DNA of 64,000 nucleotides from Paenibacillus castaneae. GTDB lineage: Bacteria; Bacillota; Bacilli; Paenibacillales; Paenibacillaceae. The stretch is from NCBI RefSeq assembly GCF_002884445.1, contig NZ_KZ614144.1, positions 2,775,551 to 2,839,550 of the forward strand, written 5' to 3'. Positions 8,195 to 16,339 of this stretch are shown here, in pieces (position 1 is the first letter of the stretch; each line of letters begins with the position of its first letter). The position numbers and the translations under genes were made by a program. Below the pieces are notes generated by a model. The model did no database searches, was not told the origin of the DNA, and was given only the letters and a program-made list of their open reading frames with translations.

Positions 8195-8852
8195 TTAAAG
8201 CTGACGCTGCGCCATATCGTATTCTTCGAGCAAATGCTGCAGATGAAGCTTGTAAGCATGGAGTGCCTGAGTAGTACCGACGCTGCACTTAGCGAGTGCA
8301 ATGAGCTGATCCTCTCGCTTAACCCCAGCGTGACGTTTCATCTGCAGCGTTGAGTCGCTTAGTAACGGTTTCTCGGTTTGCCATGAGAATACGCAGTTCC
8401 TCGTATGCCTCCGGCTGAAAACGAACGGGGGAGTAATACCCGTTTTTAATCATATCTGCAATGACTAAAGTGTCTTTATGATCGCTTTTAGATGGTGTAT
8501 TATCTCGGTTTTCTTTGTTCTTCTTAACGAGATGTGGATTAACAAGAACGGCCTCAATGCCTTGCCCAATAAGCCAGCGTGCTAGGCTAAACCAGTAGTG
8601 GCCAGTAGGCTCCATCCCGACAATAACTTTATTAAGCTTGTAGGCTTTGAGTAAATCCTGAATACAGCGGCCTAATTGTTTGAACCCTTCAAGATGGCTG
8701 CCAAACTCCAGTGGATGGCCTAAGGCTATTCCACGAAAGCTGACAGCGCGAGCGACATGAACCTCCTGAGCGATATCTACGCCTACAACTAGATGATGAA
8801 CGGTAATGTTTTCAATGAGTTGATTTTGCTTGTCTTGTGCTTTAAACTTCAT
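8195..8852 (-). pseudogene. IS110-family transposase, internally deleted
   Basis: The first about 165 residues match the transposase at the left edge (VVGVDIAQ, MEPTGHYW, NPHLVKKNKENRDNTPSKSD). The frame then jumps: about 75 residues are missing, and a second frame resumes with LIALAKCSVGTTQALHAYKLHLQ and stops after EEYDMAQRQL. The C-terminal serine-containing domain is lost. Inactive relic of a second, distinct IS110 copy; its upstream end is intact and abuts CSE9. Confidence 0.85.
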
Positions 8853-8966
8853 GATAGAGCGACCTCCTGATGTGGATTTAAAGGGCTATTGACCCGTTGC
8901 ATAATCCCATCGTACTGAGGCGCTCGTTTTTGTTCAAACGCCAAAATTATTCGTTTTACAGGAATT
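8853..8966 (-). ncRNA. Second IS110 left end, candidate bridge RNA
   Basis: The same layout as 1048-1162, with GAGCG/CGCTC ends, a GATGGGAT/ATCCACATC stem and the loop AACGGG kept despite many changes elsewhere. It ends ACAGGAATT directly before the left core of CSE9. Possibly still transcribed, but the enzyme is broken. Confidence 0.35.
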
Positions 8967-9054
8967 CTAACGGATAACGATAGTTGAATAACACAATGTT
9001 GAGCAGGCTGTGGTAGCCTGCTCGTTTTATTGAACTAACGGTTAGGAGAATTCA
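8967..9054 (+). repeat. CSE9, paired core element
   Basis: Left core CTAACGGATAACGATAGTTG, stem GAGCAGGC/GCCTGCTC with T run, degenerate right core GAACTAACGGTTAGGAG. IS110 copy 2 abuts base 8967. Confidence 0.92.
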
Positions 9055-9121
9055 GAAGGAGATTAGATAGTAAACCAAGAACTATATCGTAGTTCAGCTT
9101 GTCGTCTAAGGGGGATTATAG

Positions 9122-9817
9122 ATGTCAGATTTAACTCTGAAGCAATTGCAGTCAATTATTAAGGAAAAGGATTATTAACCTGAACTTAAACAGGCATACT
9201 TTCTTAAATTGATCGAGGAAATAGGCGAGTTAGCTGAGGTTTTAAGGAAAGATAAGCGGCTAACTGATCAGACGATAAAAGGAACCATTGAAGAAGAATT
9301 GTACGATGTGCTTTACTACGTTACTTGCTTAAATTTTATTAATGGGCTATTTCATAGTTATAAAGATTACATTAACAGTACCTATCCGAGTATTGAAACA
9401 AATGGTGCAGAGGATGGACAATTAGTAAATCAAATTCTTACAAATCCGTTGATTTCATTATACTACTCGACAATAAAACTATATTCAGCGATGGGAAACA
9501 ACGTAGTTGTAGATTCTGTTATAGGTAATGACAAATGGTTCAATACTTGTATTGAATTATTATCGGATCACCCTGTCATATTCGTAGTAGTTAAATGTTC
9601 AAAGGAAGAACTTGCTAGAAGAGAACAACTTAGAGGAGACAGGAAGGTTGGTTTAGCAGGTTCACAATACGATAACGTGTATAGCTTTAATGAATATGAT
9701 CTTGAATTCAATACTGAAATAATGAGATCGAGTGAGTGTGCCAATGAGATATTAAATTTTATAAGATCTAATAAAGAATACACTGCTTTTAAGAAGTTGA
9801 TTAAGGGGAATAAGTAA
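9122..9817 (+). pseudogene. MazG-like / chloramphenicol-phosphotransferase-like chimera
   Basis: From ATG 9122 a MazG-like start (LTLKQLQSIIKEKDY) meets a TAA at 9176-9178, and the same frame continues as ELKQAYFLKLIEEIGELAEVL..EEELYDVLYYVTCLN, the MazG nucleotide-pyrophosphohydrolase metal-binding helices. After FING it changes to the CPT family: YSTIKLYSAMGNNVVVDSVIG, VVVKCSKEELARREQLRGDR, GLAGSQYD. The CPT P-loop (GxSSSGKS) is absent. The product from the internal start at 9209 would be a fusion without either full active site. Looks like an illegitimate join between two cassettes. Confidence 0.7.
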
Positions 9818-9843
9818 GTAGTTCAAGAAGGCGTATCCATTAG

Positions 9844-9890
9844 CTAACACCATATTCACGCTTCGGGCCATTCGGCTCTCGGTCCTGTTA
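9844..9890 (+). repeat. Second dispersed repeat, copy a
   Basis: TAACACCATATTCACGC then TTCGGGCCATTCGGCTCTC and GGTCC. Similar stretches occur at 17538, 18309 and 18483, always between a gene stop and the next core. Confidence 0.5.
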
Positions 9891-9892
9891 AG

Positions 9893-9974
9893 CTAACGGG
9901 TAACGATAGTTCAATACCAAGAGGGCAGTCGCCTGACAGCCCTCCGCTCAACTAACGGGAAGGATAACGTAGTA
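9893..9974 (+). repeat. CSE10, paired core element
   Basis: Left core CTAACGGGTAACGATAGTTC, stem GAGGGCAGTC/GACAGCCCTC, right core CAACTAACGGGAAGGATAAC. Confidence 0.92.
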
Positions 9975-10069
9975 AGGTGGATGTCAAAAATGGGTTTTCT
10001 TGTTACAATAATTGTAATTGCTTATCGCAAAATAATTTTTCAAATAATGTGAAAGTAATTTGAGGTAGT

Positions 10070-10387
10070 ATGAGGACTTGTCCAAATTGTTATAGCGACC
10101 AAATAAAACAAACCACATCTATTTTTACTAGAATATTATTATCCGCTTATATATTTTTAACCTTCCTATTTTTTACTGGAGGAATATATTTTGAAGCTCT
10201 AATTGCTTTGATTCCTTTTGTAATTCCCTACTCGAATAGATGCCTCAACTGCAATAAAGCCTTTCTTAAAACAATACCTAAATGGACTAAGGCAAGTGTG
10301 TTAGAAGTAAACTCTATTTTTAATAGGTATCTGTTATTTATCTCGCCCTCAATACTAATTATTGCGTTTAATATCACTTTTTCCTAA
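10070..10387 (+). CDS. Zinc-ribbon membrane protein, 105 aa
   Basis: N-terminal CPNC (residues 4-7) and a later CLNC (about residue 62) form a likely zinc ribbon bracketing two close hydrophobic segments (ILLSAYIFLTFLFFTGGIYF, LIALIPFVIPY); a third begins near residue 88. Start ATG after GAGGTAGT. The third hydrophobic segment is cut at NITFS and the next frame (10362) continues as membrane protein, so a frameshift within one longer protein is possible. Confidence 0.6.
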   Translation: MRTCPNCYSDQIKQTTSIFTRILLSAYIFLTFLFFTGGIYFEALIALIPFVIPYSNRCLNCNKAFLKTIPKWTKASVLEVNSIFNRYLLFISPSILIIAFNITFS

Positions 10388-10601
10388 TACTGGTCTTGGC
10401 AGAATACTTTACTTACCAGCTGTGTTTATTGTAAACAGTACAATATGCATTATCGGTTTAAGTCTAACTAGACATTTGAAACGAACTACTTCTGTATGGA
10501 CAATAATTATCCTAATAACATTAATATTTACAGTTTTACTTTATCCTCAAGAGAATGATGATCATGTTATTAAACAAATCTGGGATGCCATTGTTAGTTA
10601 A
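10362..10601 (+). CDS. Small membrane protein or frameshifted tail, 79 aa
   Basis: Overlaps the end of the 10070 gene in another frame. Two or three hydrophobic helices (LYLPAVFIVNSTICIIGLSL, WTIIILITLIFTVLLY) and a polar tail. No ribosome site is evident before ATG 10362, which favours its being the continuation of the zinc-ribbon protein after a frameshift. Confidence 0.4.
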   Translation: MRLISLFPNTGLGRILYLPAVFIVNSTICIIGLSLTRHLKRTTSVWTIIILITLIFTVLLYPQENDDHVIKQIWDAIVS

Positions 10602-10649
10602 AAAAACATCAATTATCTGATGTGATTTTATATATGGATCCTTGTTCCG

Positions 10650-10670
10650 CTAACGGGCACGATAGTTAAT
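10650..10670 (+). repeat. CSE11, single left-type core
   Basis: CTAACGGGCACGATAGTTAA. The spacer mixes GGGCA of right cores with CACGA of left cores. No stem or second core nearby. Confidence 0.85.
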
Positions 10671-10763
10671 CCGATTCACTAATATGTAATTCATTTAAGG
10701 TTTTTGTGAAGTTCAAAAATATGACGTTATCAGAAAACTACGCTAATAAAGGAAGGACAAATC

Positions 10764-11042
10764 ATGGAAATGTTTATTTTCGTAGTAATAATAGCTATTA
10801 ATATTACATTACTTCAAATCAAATTCCTTCATAAACACAAGAAGCTCATAAATACAATAGCAGCATTTGCAATGATTTCTTGGTTCGTAATTCTGATTGT
10901 ACTTGGAATTATTTCAGGAAGAGCTAAATCGAACCTTTCTGAAATGAGAGAGAACTACCCGATATATATAATTGTTTTTGTGGTAGCAATAACAATCCAA
11001 TTGTTGCTTAATCGAAAAAAGAGTAAAAAAGAAGATAAGTGA
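10764..11042 (+). CDS. Small membrane protein, 92 aa
   Basis: ATG after AAAGGAAGGACAAATC. Three hydrophobic segments (MFIFVVIIAINITLL, TIAAFAMISWFVILIVLGII, IYIIVFVVAITIQLLL) and a basic KKSKKEDK tail expected in the cytoplasm. No known family recognised. Cassette between CSE11 and CSE12. Confidence 0.7.
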   Translation: MEMFIFVVIIAINITLLQIKFLHKHKKLINTIAAFAMISWFVILIVLGIISGRAKSNLSEMRENYPIYIIVFVVAITIQLLLNRKKSKKEDK

Positions 11043-11153
11043 AAGGAAACGATCAGTGAAGAAAATTCTTAATCTTATTTAAGATGGTACAGACTTCTGA
11101 AACATCTTATTCACGCTGCATAACATTCCCTAAGTCTGCCATTACGTATTACG

Positions 11154-11246
11154 CTAACGGGGAACGATAGTTGAGTAACAAACATAGATGAGCAGGCGAT
11201 GCGGTCGCTTGCTCATTTTATTAAGTTAACGGGCAGTTTAACGCAA
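11154..11246 (+). repeat. CSE12, paired core element
   Basis: Left core CTAACGGGGAACGATAGTTG, stem GAGCAGGCG/CGCTTGCTC with T run, right core GTTAACGGGCAGTTTAACGC. Confidence 0.95.
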
Positions 11247-11298
11247 TACAATGTGCTACAATATGGTAAAAATGGACAATCAAGAACGGAGTGAATCC

Positions 11299-11565
11299 TT
11301 GGATCAAGTAGTTATTTGGGGGATATTTGTTTCAGAAGATGTTAGACGTTTTCCAAACTTTTTTCCAATTGCTTTCTTCGAGACTCGTGAAAAGGCAATA
11401 GAAGTAATTCAAGGGTTACCAAAAGATATGAATTATGATTTGCTTGAACTGCCATTGAACCATAATTTTGCTTATTTTCATAAAAAAAACGGTAAGTTGG
11501 TAGGTATGGACGGTATTTACCATGAGCACTTTCATTTTAAGGGTGAACATGAAAGTGATAATTAA
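11299..11565 (+). CDS. Uncharacterised cassette protein, 88 aa
   Basis: TTG 11299 follows CGGAGTGAATCC at good spacing. The frame is open back to 11251, and ATG 11272 is an alternative. The protein is soluble, with VVIWGIFVSED near the start and a histidine-rich YHEHFHFKGEH end. No family recognised. Single gene between CSE12 and CSE13, closely followed by the 11610 gene in the same slot. Confidence 0.65.
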   Translation: MDQVVIWGIFVSEDVRRFPNFFPIAFFETREKAIEVIQGLPKDMNYDLLELPLNHNFAYFHKKNGKLVGMDGIYHEHFHFKGEHESDN

Positions 11566-11609
11566 ACACTGGAATAACGGGTACTTGAAGTCTTATTGGA
11601 GTTGAACTG

Positions 11610-11957
11610 ATGACTATTAGTAATAGAGGATCAAGAAAGATAACGATCGGGCAAGAGGATTATAGATGGGTTGTCTCTCCTTCAGGCAAAGGGTCTCTTG
11701 TTTTAACTGTGCAACACGACGATTTCAATGGGCAGTTGATTAGAGTCAGTGTAGAATCAGACATTAATGAATATTGGATTGAGTGCCCGAATGTAAAGTC
11801 ACTGGATATGAAGGTCATTAAGCCAGCGGATGTGACTACTGTCATTATCGAGGCGATGAAACAGGGATGGACACCAAAGGATAAAGGTAACCTTTATGCT
11901 TCTTCCTTTCTGGAAGCACTCTCCTCCCTCGTTGAGCTAGATGGGAACGTTAGTTAA
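11610..11957 (+). CDS. Uncharacterised cassette protein, 115 aa
   Basis: ATG after ATTGGAGTTGAACTG. The protein looks beta-rich, with an RKITIGQEDYRWVVSPSGKG start, and has no membrane segment. Its last residues, VELDGNVS, are encoded by the left core of CSE13 (the core's TTAGTTAA supplies the stop). The tail may therefore be set by whichever site lies downstream. A family resembling bacterial DUFs with a GKGSLVLTVQHD strand is possible but not recognised. Confidence 0.7.
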   Translation: MTISNRGSRKITIGQEDYRWVVSPSGKGSLVLTVQHDDFNGQLIRVSVESDINEYWIECPNVKSLDMKVIKPADVTTVIIEAMKQGWTPKDKGNLYASSFLEALSSLVELDGNVS

Positions 11958-12026
11958 ACACAAAATGGAGCAGATGCAGTCGGCAGCTACTCCATTTTTT
12001 ATTACGCAACGGGCAGTTTTGTTCAA
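11932..12026 (+). repeat. CSE13, paired core element
   Basis: Left core TTGAGCTAGATGGGAACG with TTAGTTAA, overlapping a gene end; stem TGGAGCAGATG../..CAGCTACTCCA with T run; right core GCAACGGGCAGTTTTGTTC. Confidence 0.88.
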
Positions 12027-12082
12027 TGTGATTGTGATAAAATGGAAAAATAGTGATTCCATTAATCCTTTAAGGAGAAGTT

Positions 12083-12421
12083 ATGCGTATAGGGATTTTG
12101 ATAGTTTTAATACTGTTGACTGGTTGTTCAGGTAATTACAACAGTATGCAAAAGACGAGTGAGGACAAGGTATCACTCGAACAATATTTTTACTCTCAAA
12201 GCGAAGAACAGCTAAAAAAGCTACATGAAAAACTTGCCACAGAAGGTTATCAAGTTAGTGAGCAGATTTCTTATGAGCATAATGGCAAAACAGAGTGGTC
12301 ATTTTATTCAACAAAAGAAGTAAATAGAAACGAGATATCACAGGAAGATGTGAAAGCTGAAAATCACGCAAAGCAATTTGAAGTTAATTACGACGGCCAT
12401 GGTTTTTCATTAGAGGATTAA
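12083..12421 (+). CDS. Lipoprotein with RraB-like domain, 112 aa
   Basis: ATG after AAGGAGAAGTT. Signal peptide with lipobox LLTGCS puts the mature protein on the outer face of the membrane. The rest (LEQYFYSQSEEQLKKLHEKLATEG, then WSFYSTKEV, then NYDGHGFS) follows the RraB/DUF695-type ferredoxin-like pattern in which an EHFLYF-like strand, a helix and an EYDGW-like end recur. RraB inhibits RNase E in enterobacteria, a role impossible for an exported lipoprotein, so only the fold is suggested. Confidence 0.65.
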   Translation: MRIGILIVLILLTGCSGNYNSMQKTSEDKVSLEQYFYSQSEEQLKKLHEKLATEGYQVSEQISYEHNGKTEWSFYSTKEVNRNEISQEDVKAENHAKQFEVNYDGHGFSLED

Positions 12422-12430
12422 TCTGCCTTG

Positions 12431-12553
12431 CTCAACTAACGGGTAGTTTTGTTTAAGAAGGAGTATGAAACAACAGGTAAACTTTTGTCGTCTTTTAACT
12501 AAAGGCTCAGATTTAGTTAATGTTTTTCAACTAAAGGGCGAACTTTGTAATAA
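12431..12553 (+). repeat. CSE14, right core plus two degenerate cores
   Basis: CTCAACTAACGGGTAGTTTT at 12431; TTTTAACTAAAGG..TTTAGTTAA near 12493; TTTCAACTAAAGGGCGAAC near 12525. Three related palindromes in tandem within 125 bp. Confidence 0.7.
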
Positions 12554-12651
12554 GTAAGGCTGGATGCAGATTCTATTGGGATATATTCGATACATAGTTA
12601 ACATCGTTGTCTAATGAAAATCCTTTTAATAACAAATGGAGGAGTATAGTA

Positions 12652-13407
12652 ATGGACATAAAGCAATCATTTTCAAACAGAGTAAAAGATTATTTGAAAT
12701 ATCGTCCAACATATCCTAGTGACGCAATAGATTATTTATATGATATTGTCAAACTTGATGAGAATTCGACGTTGGCTGATATTGGGGCGGGAACAGGGAA
12801 ATTATCTAAATTACTAGTTGAAAGAGGTACTAATGTTATTGCAGTAGAACCAAATCAGGAAATGCGAAAAGCTTGTGTACAAATACTTGGAAATGAATCC
12901 AACTTTCGTGCTGTGGCAGGTTCAGCAGAATCAACATGTTTACGTGACAATTCCGTAGACTTTATAGTTTGTGCACAAGCGTTCCACTGGTTCGATCGTA
13001 CTGTTACAAAAATGGAATTTAAACGAATTCTAAAAGAACGTGGTAAGGTCATTTTAATTTGGAATACACGTCAAACAAAAGGAACCCCTTTTTTAGAAGG
13101 GATAGAACATTTATTGCTTAACTATGGTATTGATTACTCCGAAGTGAATCACAAAAACATTTCGGAAGATGAATTGCAATTATTCTTTAAAGAAAATACT
13201 ATGGAGAAGTCCGTTTTTGAAATACAACAATTATTTGATTTTGAGGGTCTAAGTGGAAGAGTAATGTCTTCCTCCTATACTCCAATGCCTGAACATCCTA
13301 ACTACAGACCTATGATTGACGAATTAAAAAAGTTATTTAATCGATATGAGAAAAACGGTAAAGTACCTTATATATATGAAACAGAGTTATATTGGGGAGA
13401 GATTTAA
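12652..13407 (+). CDS. SAM-dependent class I methyltransferase, 251 aa
   Basis: ATG 12652 after AATGGAGGAGTATAGTA. Motif I is LADIGAGTGKLSKLLVERG, the acidic residue binding ribose is in VIAVEPNQEM, and the motif IV region is VDFIVCAQAFHWFD, as in Methyltransf_11 proteins. The C-terminal part (FDFEGLSGRVMSSSYTP) matches the common soluble methyltransferase family of this length. Substrate unknown, probably a small molecule. Cassette after the triple core of CSE14. Confidence 0.9.
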   Translation: MDIKQSFSNRVKDYLKYRPTYPSDAIDYLYDIVKLDENSTLADIGAGTGKLSKLLVERGTNVIAVEPNQEMRKACVQILGNESNFRAVAGSAESTCLRDNSVDFIVCAQAFHWFDRTVTKMEFKRILKERGKVILIWNTRQTKGTPFLEGIEHLLLNYGIDYSEVNHKNISEDELQLFFKENTMEKSVFEIQQLFDFEGLSGRVMSSSYTPMPEHPNYRPMIDELKKLFNRYEKNGKVPYIYETELYWGEI

Positions 13408-13574
13408 TATTCACTTAGGGAGCGTGAGTTGAAGAATCGATATGTCAATTATCTAGTTGGCATTTTGTTCCCTTGAGGAAACAGGGGCTATTCTAGAGCC
13501 AGATTGGAGTACTTTCGCAATTATCCTCTCTGCCGGAAGATCTTATGAGTGACGACTATACATTAGACCTAATT

Positions 13575-13648
13575 TTAAACTAACGGGAGACGATAGTTCA
13601 TTAAACAAGGGAGGCAGACGATGCAGATTGAACGGCTGCCTTTTATTG
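13575..13648 (+). repeat. CSE15, left core plus stem
   Basis: Left core CTAACGGGAGACGATAGTTC, stem GGCAGACG/CGGCTGCC with TTTTATT. No right core. The 168 bp upstream, from the methyltransferase stop, holds nothing else recognised. Confidence 0.9.
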
Positions 13649-13709
13649 CTATCAGGAAAGACGTCTTGCAAAAGTCAAAAAATAAGCAGTTACTACCTAG
13701 TAGTCATCT

Positions 13710-13991
13710 TCAGAAAAGGGTAGGAATTGGGGGGCACGCAACGACTTCAATTATTCTTGGATCAATGCCATAAAACATCCAAAATGCTCCATTCCACCTA
13801 TACCCGGAAACCTCGCCAAACTCTACACGAGTCGGATAAAACCAGAAATTGTCTCCATTTAGCAGCCAGACATAAGTGAATTCATATAGACAGTCAACTA
13901 CATAGGATACCTCAGGTTTTGGGGGGATGAATGCAGGAGGAGGAGATTGCGGTTGCCTCATGTATACCTGCGGTTGTGGAATAAAGAACAT
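13710..13991 (-). CDS. Conserved Paenibacillaceae-type protein, 93 aa
   Basis: Minus strand; ATG preceded by TAAGGAAGTGAAATTCA. A proline-rich start (PQPQVYMRQPQSPPPAFIPPKP) is followed by an aromatic-rich core, YEFTYVWLLNGDNFWFYPTRVEFGEVSGYRWNG, and ends ACPPIP. I recall similar short proteins in Paenibacillus and Brevibacillus without known function. A shared upstream stretch with the 19944 gene suggests co-regulation; the coat-like composition makes a spore role possible, but this is a guess. Confidence 0.7.
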   Translation of the reverse strand: MFFIPQPQVYMRQPQSPPPAFIPPKPEVSYVVDCLYEFTYVWLLNGDNFWFYPTRVEFGEVSGYRWNGAFWMFYGIDPRIIEVVACPPIPTLF

Positions 13992-14105
13992 TGAATTTCA
14001 CTTCCTTATAAGAAGTTTAAATTAAATCGTATTCCATGCTATGTGGGTTAATAACTATTTGACTGTACAGGAGCCTAATATGATGAAGAAGTCAGTCAAT
14101 GATAT

Positions 14106-14333
14106 GTGGTTAGTCCCACTTTAGTTAAGTTAAATCACGAAATAACGGTAGCCGGCCCATGGAGGGTCATATTAATGGGGAAGACATTCTGCAATAAAGC
14201 TAAAATAATAGTAGTAAATGGTAATCAATTTCACTGCGTTATTAATGAAATCCCAAGTAATAAATTTGTGAACTTTAAGGTATATTCATCCAAAACCTCA
14301 CATTTTGAAGGGGGTATTACTTTAATGAATTAA
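14106..14333 (+). CDS. Possible small protein, 75 aa
   Basis: GTG start without a convincing ribosome site. The sequence (EITVAGPWRVILMGKTFCNKAKIIVVNGNQFHCVINEIP) looks protein-like, with alternating hydrophobic strands. No family recognised. May be a relic. Confidence 0.35.
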   Translation: MVSPTLVKLNHEITVAGPWRVILMGKTFCNKAKIIVVNGNQFHCVINEIPSNKFVNFKVYSSKTSHFEGGITLMN

Positions 14334-14728
14334 GATGATTAAACGGATGGAACCAAAGCGGTACAGGTAGGTTATTGATGGCAAGGTTTATAGTATCTTA
14401 AAATACAATTTATTATCTGAATATAAGTTAAAGCAGATTGAAGCTGTAACGAATATAATTCTGACAATCATTGTGTTCATCGTTGGTGTTGCTGATTTTT
14501 GAATAAACATTTTGAACACTTTAAGTGATTTACTCTATCATTACTGGACGAACCTGCGGGACAGTTTGAAGTTTTTGCGTTCAACGGTCTATGCACGGTT
14601 TCATAGAATAGGGGAAAAATCTGGCTAATATTCGAATCGTGGAAATTTCTTAATTCCATCCCTTTTTCTCCTGAGGTGAATTCATACAATGAGGCCGTCA
14701 GATCTCCGACAGCCTCATTCGATCCTTA
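14334..14728. other. Intergenic, no convincing gene
   Basis: Only short frames. The plus strand reads KVYSILKYNLLSEYKLKQIEAV and TIIVFIVGVADF in one frame (about 14380-14502), possibly a relic of a small membrane protein. No CSE core is present. Confidence 0.35.
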
Positions 14729-14968
14729 TTATACGGCATTTTTTCCAAACCACGAGTTACCATATACGTTCGTATTTTTGAAGGAAATGCTAGCGAATAG
14801 CTGATGCCACCAGTCGTAATCCAAATCTTTAATAACGAAAATCTGGTTATAAAGATCATCCTGTTCAACTGGCGACAATCGAACATGCTCCGCCCAATTT
14901 CCCAATAGCTCATCTAACTGACGGTTCACATGAACGGGCAGCAGCTTTTCGAAGAACTCGTCATTCAT
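14729..14968 (-). CDS. Small protein after ECF sigma gene, 79 aa
   Basis: Starts inside the last codons of the sigma gene (8-bp overlap), so the two are translationally coupled. Acidic soluble protein (MNDEFFEKLLPVHVNRQLDELLGNWAEHV..) without a membrane helix or cysteine motif. Genes in this place often encode anti-sigma factors, but no anti-sigma domain is visible, so the role is open. Confidence 0.6.
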   Translation of the reverse strand: MNDEFFEKLLPVHVNRQLDELLGNWAEHVRLSPVEQDDLYNQIFVIKDLDYDWWHQLFASISFKNTNVYGNSWFGKNAV

Positions 14969-15503
14969 GGGTTGAACTCCTTCCTGCTGCTTCAGTCTCC
15001 AGCAGTCCTATATTTTGTGCGAGCAGTTGACGAGCCCTTGCAATTTTATAGCGGATCGTTCCAGCGGGTATGTTGAGCGCCGCACCAATCTGAGAGCTGT
15101 TCATCTCACCAATGACTTTCATCAGCAAAATGCAGCGCAGTTCCTCTGGAAGACTGCTAATCGCAGATTCAAGATCTCTAAACTGCTCGCGTTTCTCGAG
15201 CAACTGGGAGAGGTCTCCTCCCAGTATTGGATTGTTTATGCCACGTATATTTTCTTCGGCCTTCTTTTGATTCGAAGTCTTCCGATAGTAATCTTTCACT
15301 TTATTGGATGTAATGGAAAAGATCCAGTACATCCGCTGATCATCAGGCATTTGTTCTACAGCTTCCATTCGGTTCCATATCCGCAGGAATACATCCTGTA
15401 GCAGATCCGCAGCTACATCCTTGCTGCTTGTTCGTCCGAACAAGTAGGCAAATACTTGCGAAGAATAACGGACATACAGCTCATGGAATAAATCCTTTCT
15501 CAT
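14961..15503 (-). CDS. ECF-type RNA polymerase sigma factor, 180 aa
   Basis: Region 2 is seen in FHELYVRYSSQVFAYLFGRTSSKDVAADLLQDVFLRIWNR and region 4 in AISSLPEELRCILLMKVIGEMNSSQIGAALNIPAGTIRYKIARARQLL, the standard ECF layout at the usual length. It directs RNA polymerase to stress or envelope promoters. Its ATG overlaps the stop of the 239-aa gene upstream (ATGA), and its end overlaps the 79-aa gene, forming a three-gene minus-strand operon. No CSE lies within the operon. Confidence 0.92.
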   Translation of the reverse strand: MRKDLFHELYVRYSSQVFAYLFGRTSSKDVAADLLQDVFLRIWNRMEAVEQMPDDQRMYWIFSITSNKVKDYYRKTSNQKKAEENIRGINNPILGGDLSQLLEKREQFRDLESAISSLPEELRCILLMKVIGEMNSSQIGAALNIPAGTIRYKIARARQLLAQNIGLLETEAAGRSSTHE

Positions 15504-16219
15504 TGCTCGCGTAGCTGCTCGGATTCTTCTCTTACATTAATTTCTCCAAGTTTAACAACAGTAAGCAATTGGATCAGCGGGATTAGTGCTTTTGGAGCGA
15601 ATAGCTCGCCTAAGAGGATAATTTCAGATACCTTCTGTTTGAGTGTGGCCGCATCTACATCCGAATCCATCTCGAATCTTCCAATAAACACCATGGCCAT
15701 TTTCTCATCAATAAGTTCAAAAAATGCCTTTGAGAATGTTTCTTCCCCCATAAACATCCTTGGTTCATCCGAAGTATAGTATCCAATTTGGCCAGACAGT
15801 CGCGAGACCGCGTTTACCACTTGGCTCTCCATCGCCTTTGGAGCTAGTAATTGACCTGTAATGATAACTTCTTTGTACCCGATCGCCTTCTCTTCAAGAG
15901 CTGTATTCGAAATGATAGCCTGACCGGCAATGACCAGAATATCATCAGGAGAACCCGAACGATTCGCAAACACATCACCGCTTAATGTGAGCTGTCCGGA
16001 TAGAACCTTCACTTTGCCAGTAGTTTCTGGAATCGTAATAACCATCCCGATATTTCTCTGCTGGATGTTCATTAATGATGCATTTAAGGTCTCGGATACC
16101 AGCAGGACACCAATATTTTGAATTAGCGAAACTCCCGCGAGATCTTCAGGTTTCATGTTAATCAACTCAAGTACACCCATGTTTTCGATTATTCTCTCTG
16201 CCTTTGCAATTTCCTCCAT
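15500..16219 (-). CDS. Uncharacterised protein, repeats of beta-strand type, 239 aa
   Basis: First gene of the sigma operon; ATG after GAATGGAGGCGTTATAA. It contains recurring short strand motifs, VKVLSGQLTLSGDVFANRSG, EVIITGQLLAPKAME and EIILLGELFAPKALIPL, like the regular beta rungs of bactofilin-type proteins. No membrane helix. In this operon it may be the partner that responds to envelope state and controls the sigma factor; that is inference from position. Confidence 0.65.
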   Translation of the reverse strand: MEEIAKAERIIENMGVLELINMKPEDLAGVSLIQNIGVLLVSETLNASLMNIQQRNIGMVITIPETTGKVKVLSGQLTLSGDVFANRSGSPDDILVIAGQAIISNTALEEKAIGYKEVIITGQLLAPKAMESQVVNAVSRLSGQIGYYTSDEPRMFMGEETFSKAFFELIDEKMAMVFIGRFEMDSDVDAATLKQKVSEIILLGELFAPKALIPLIQLLTVVKLGEINVREESEQLREQ

Positions 16220-16339
16220 TTATAACGCCTCCATTCATTTTGTTGTTACATATAGGAAAACGCCCCATTATGAAAAGTGTTGGGTTTCTACCCTGATTTT
16301 TTTGAAAAGATCTTATTTTCCTTATTTTAGCAAGGAAAT

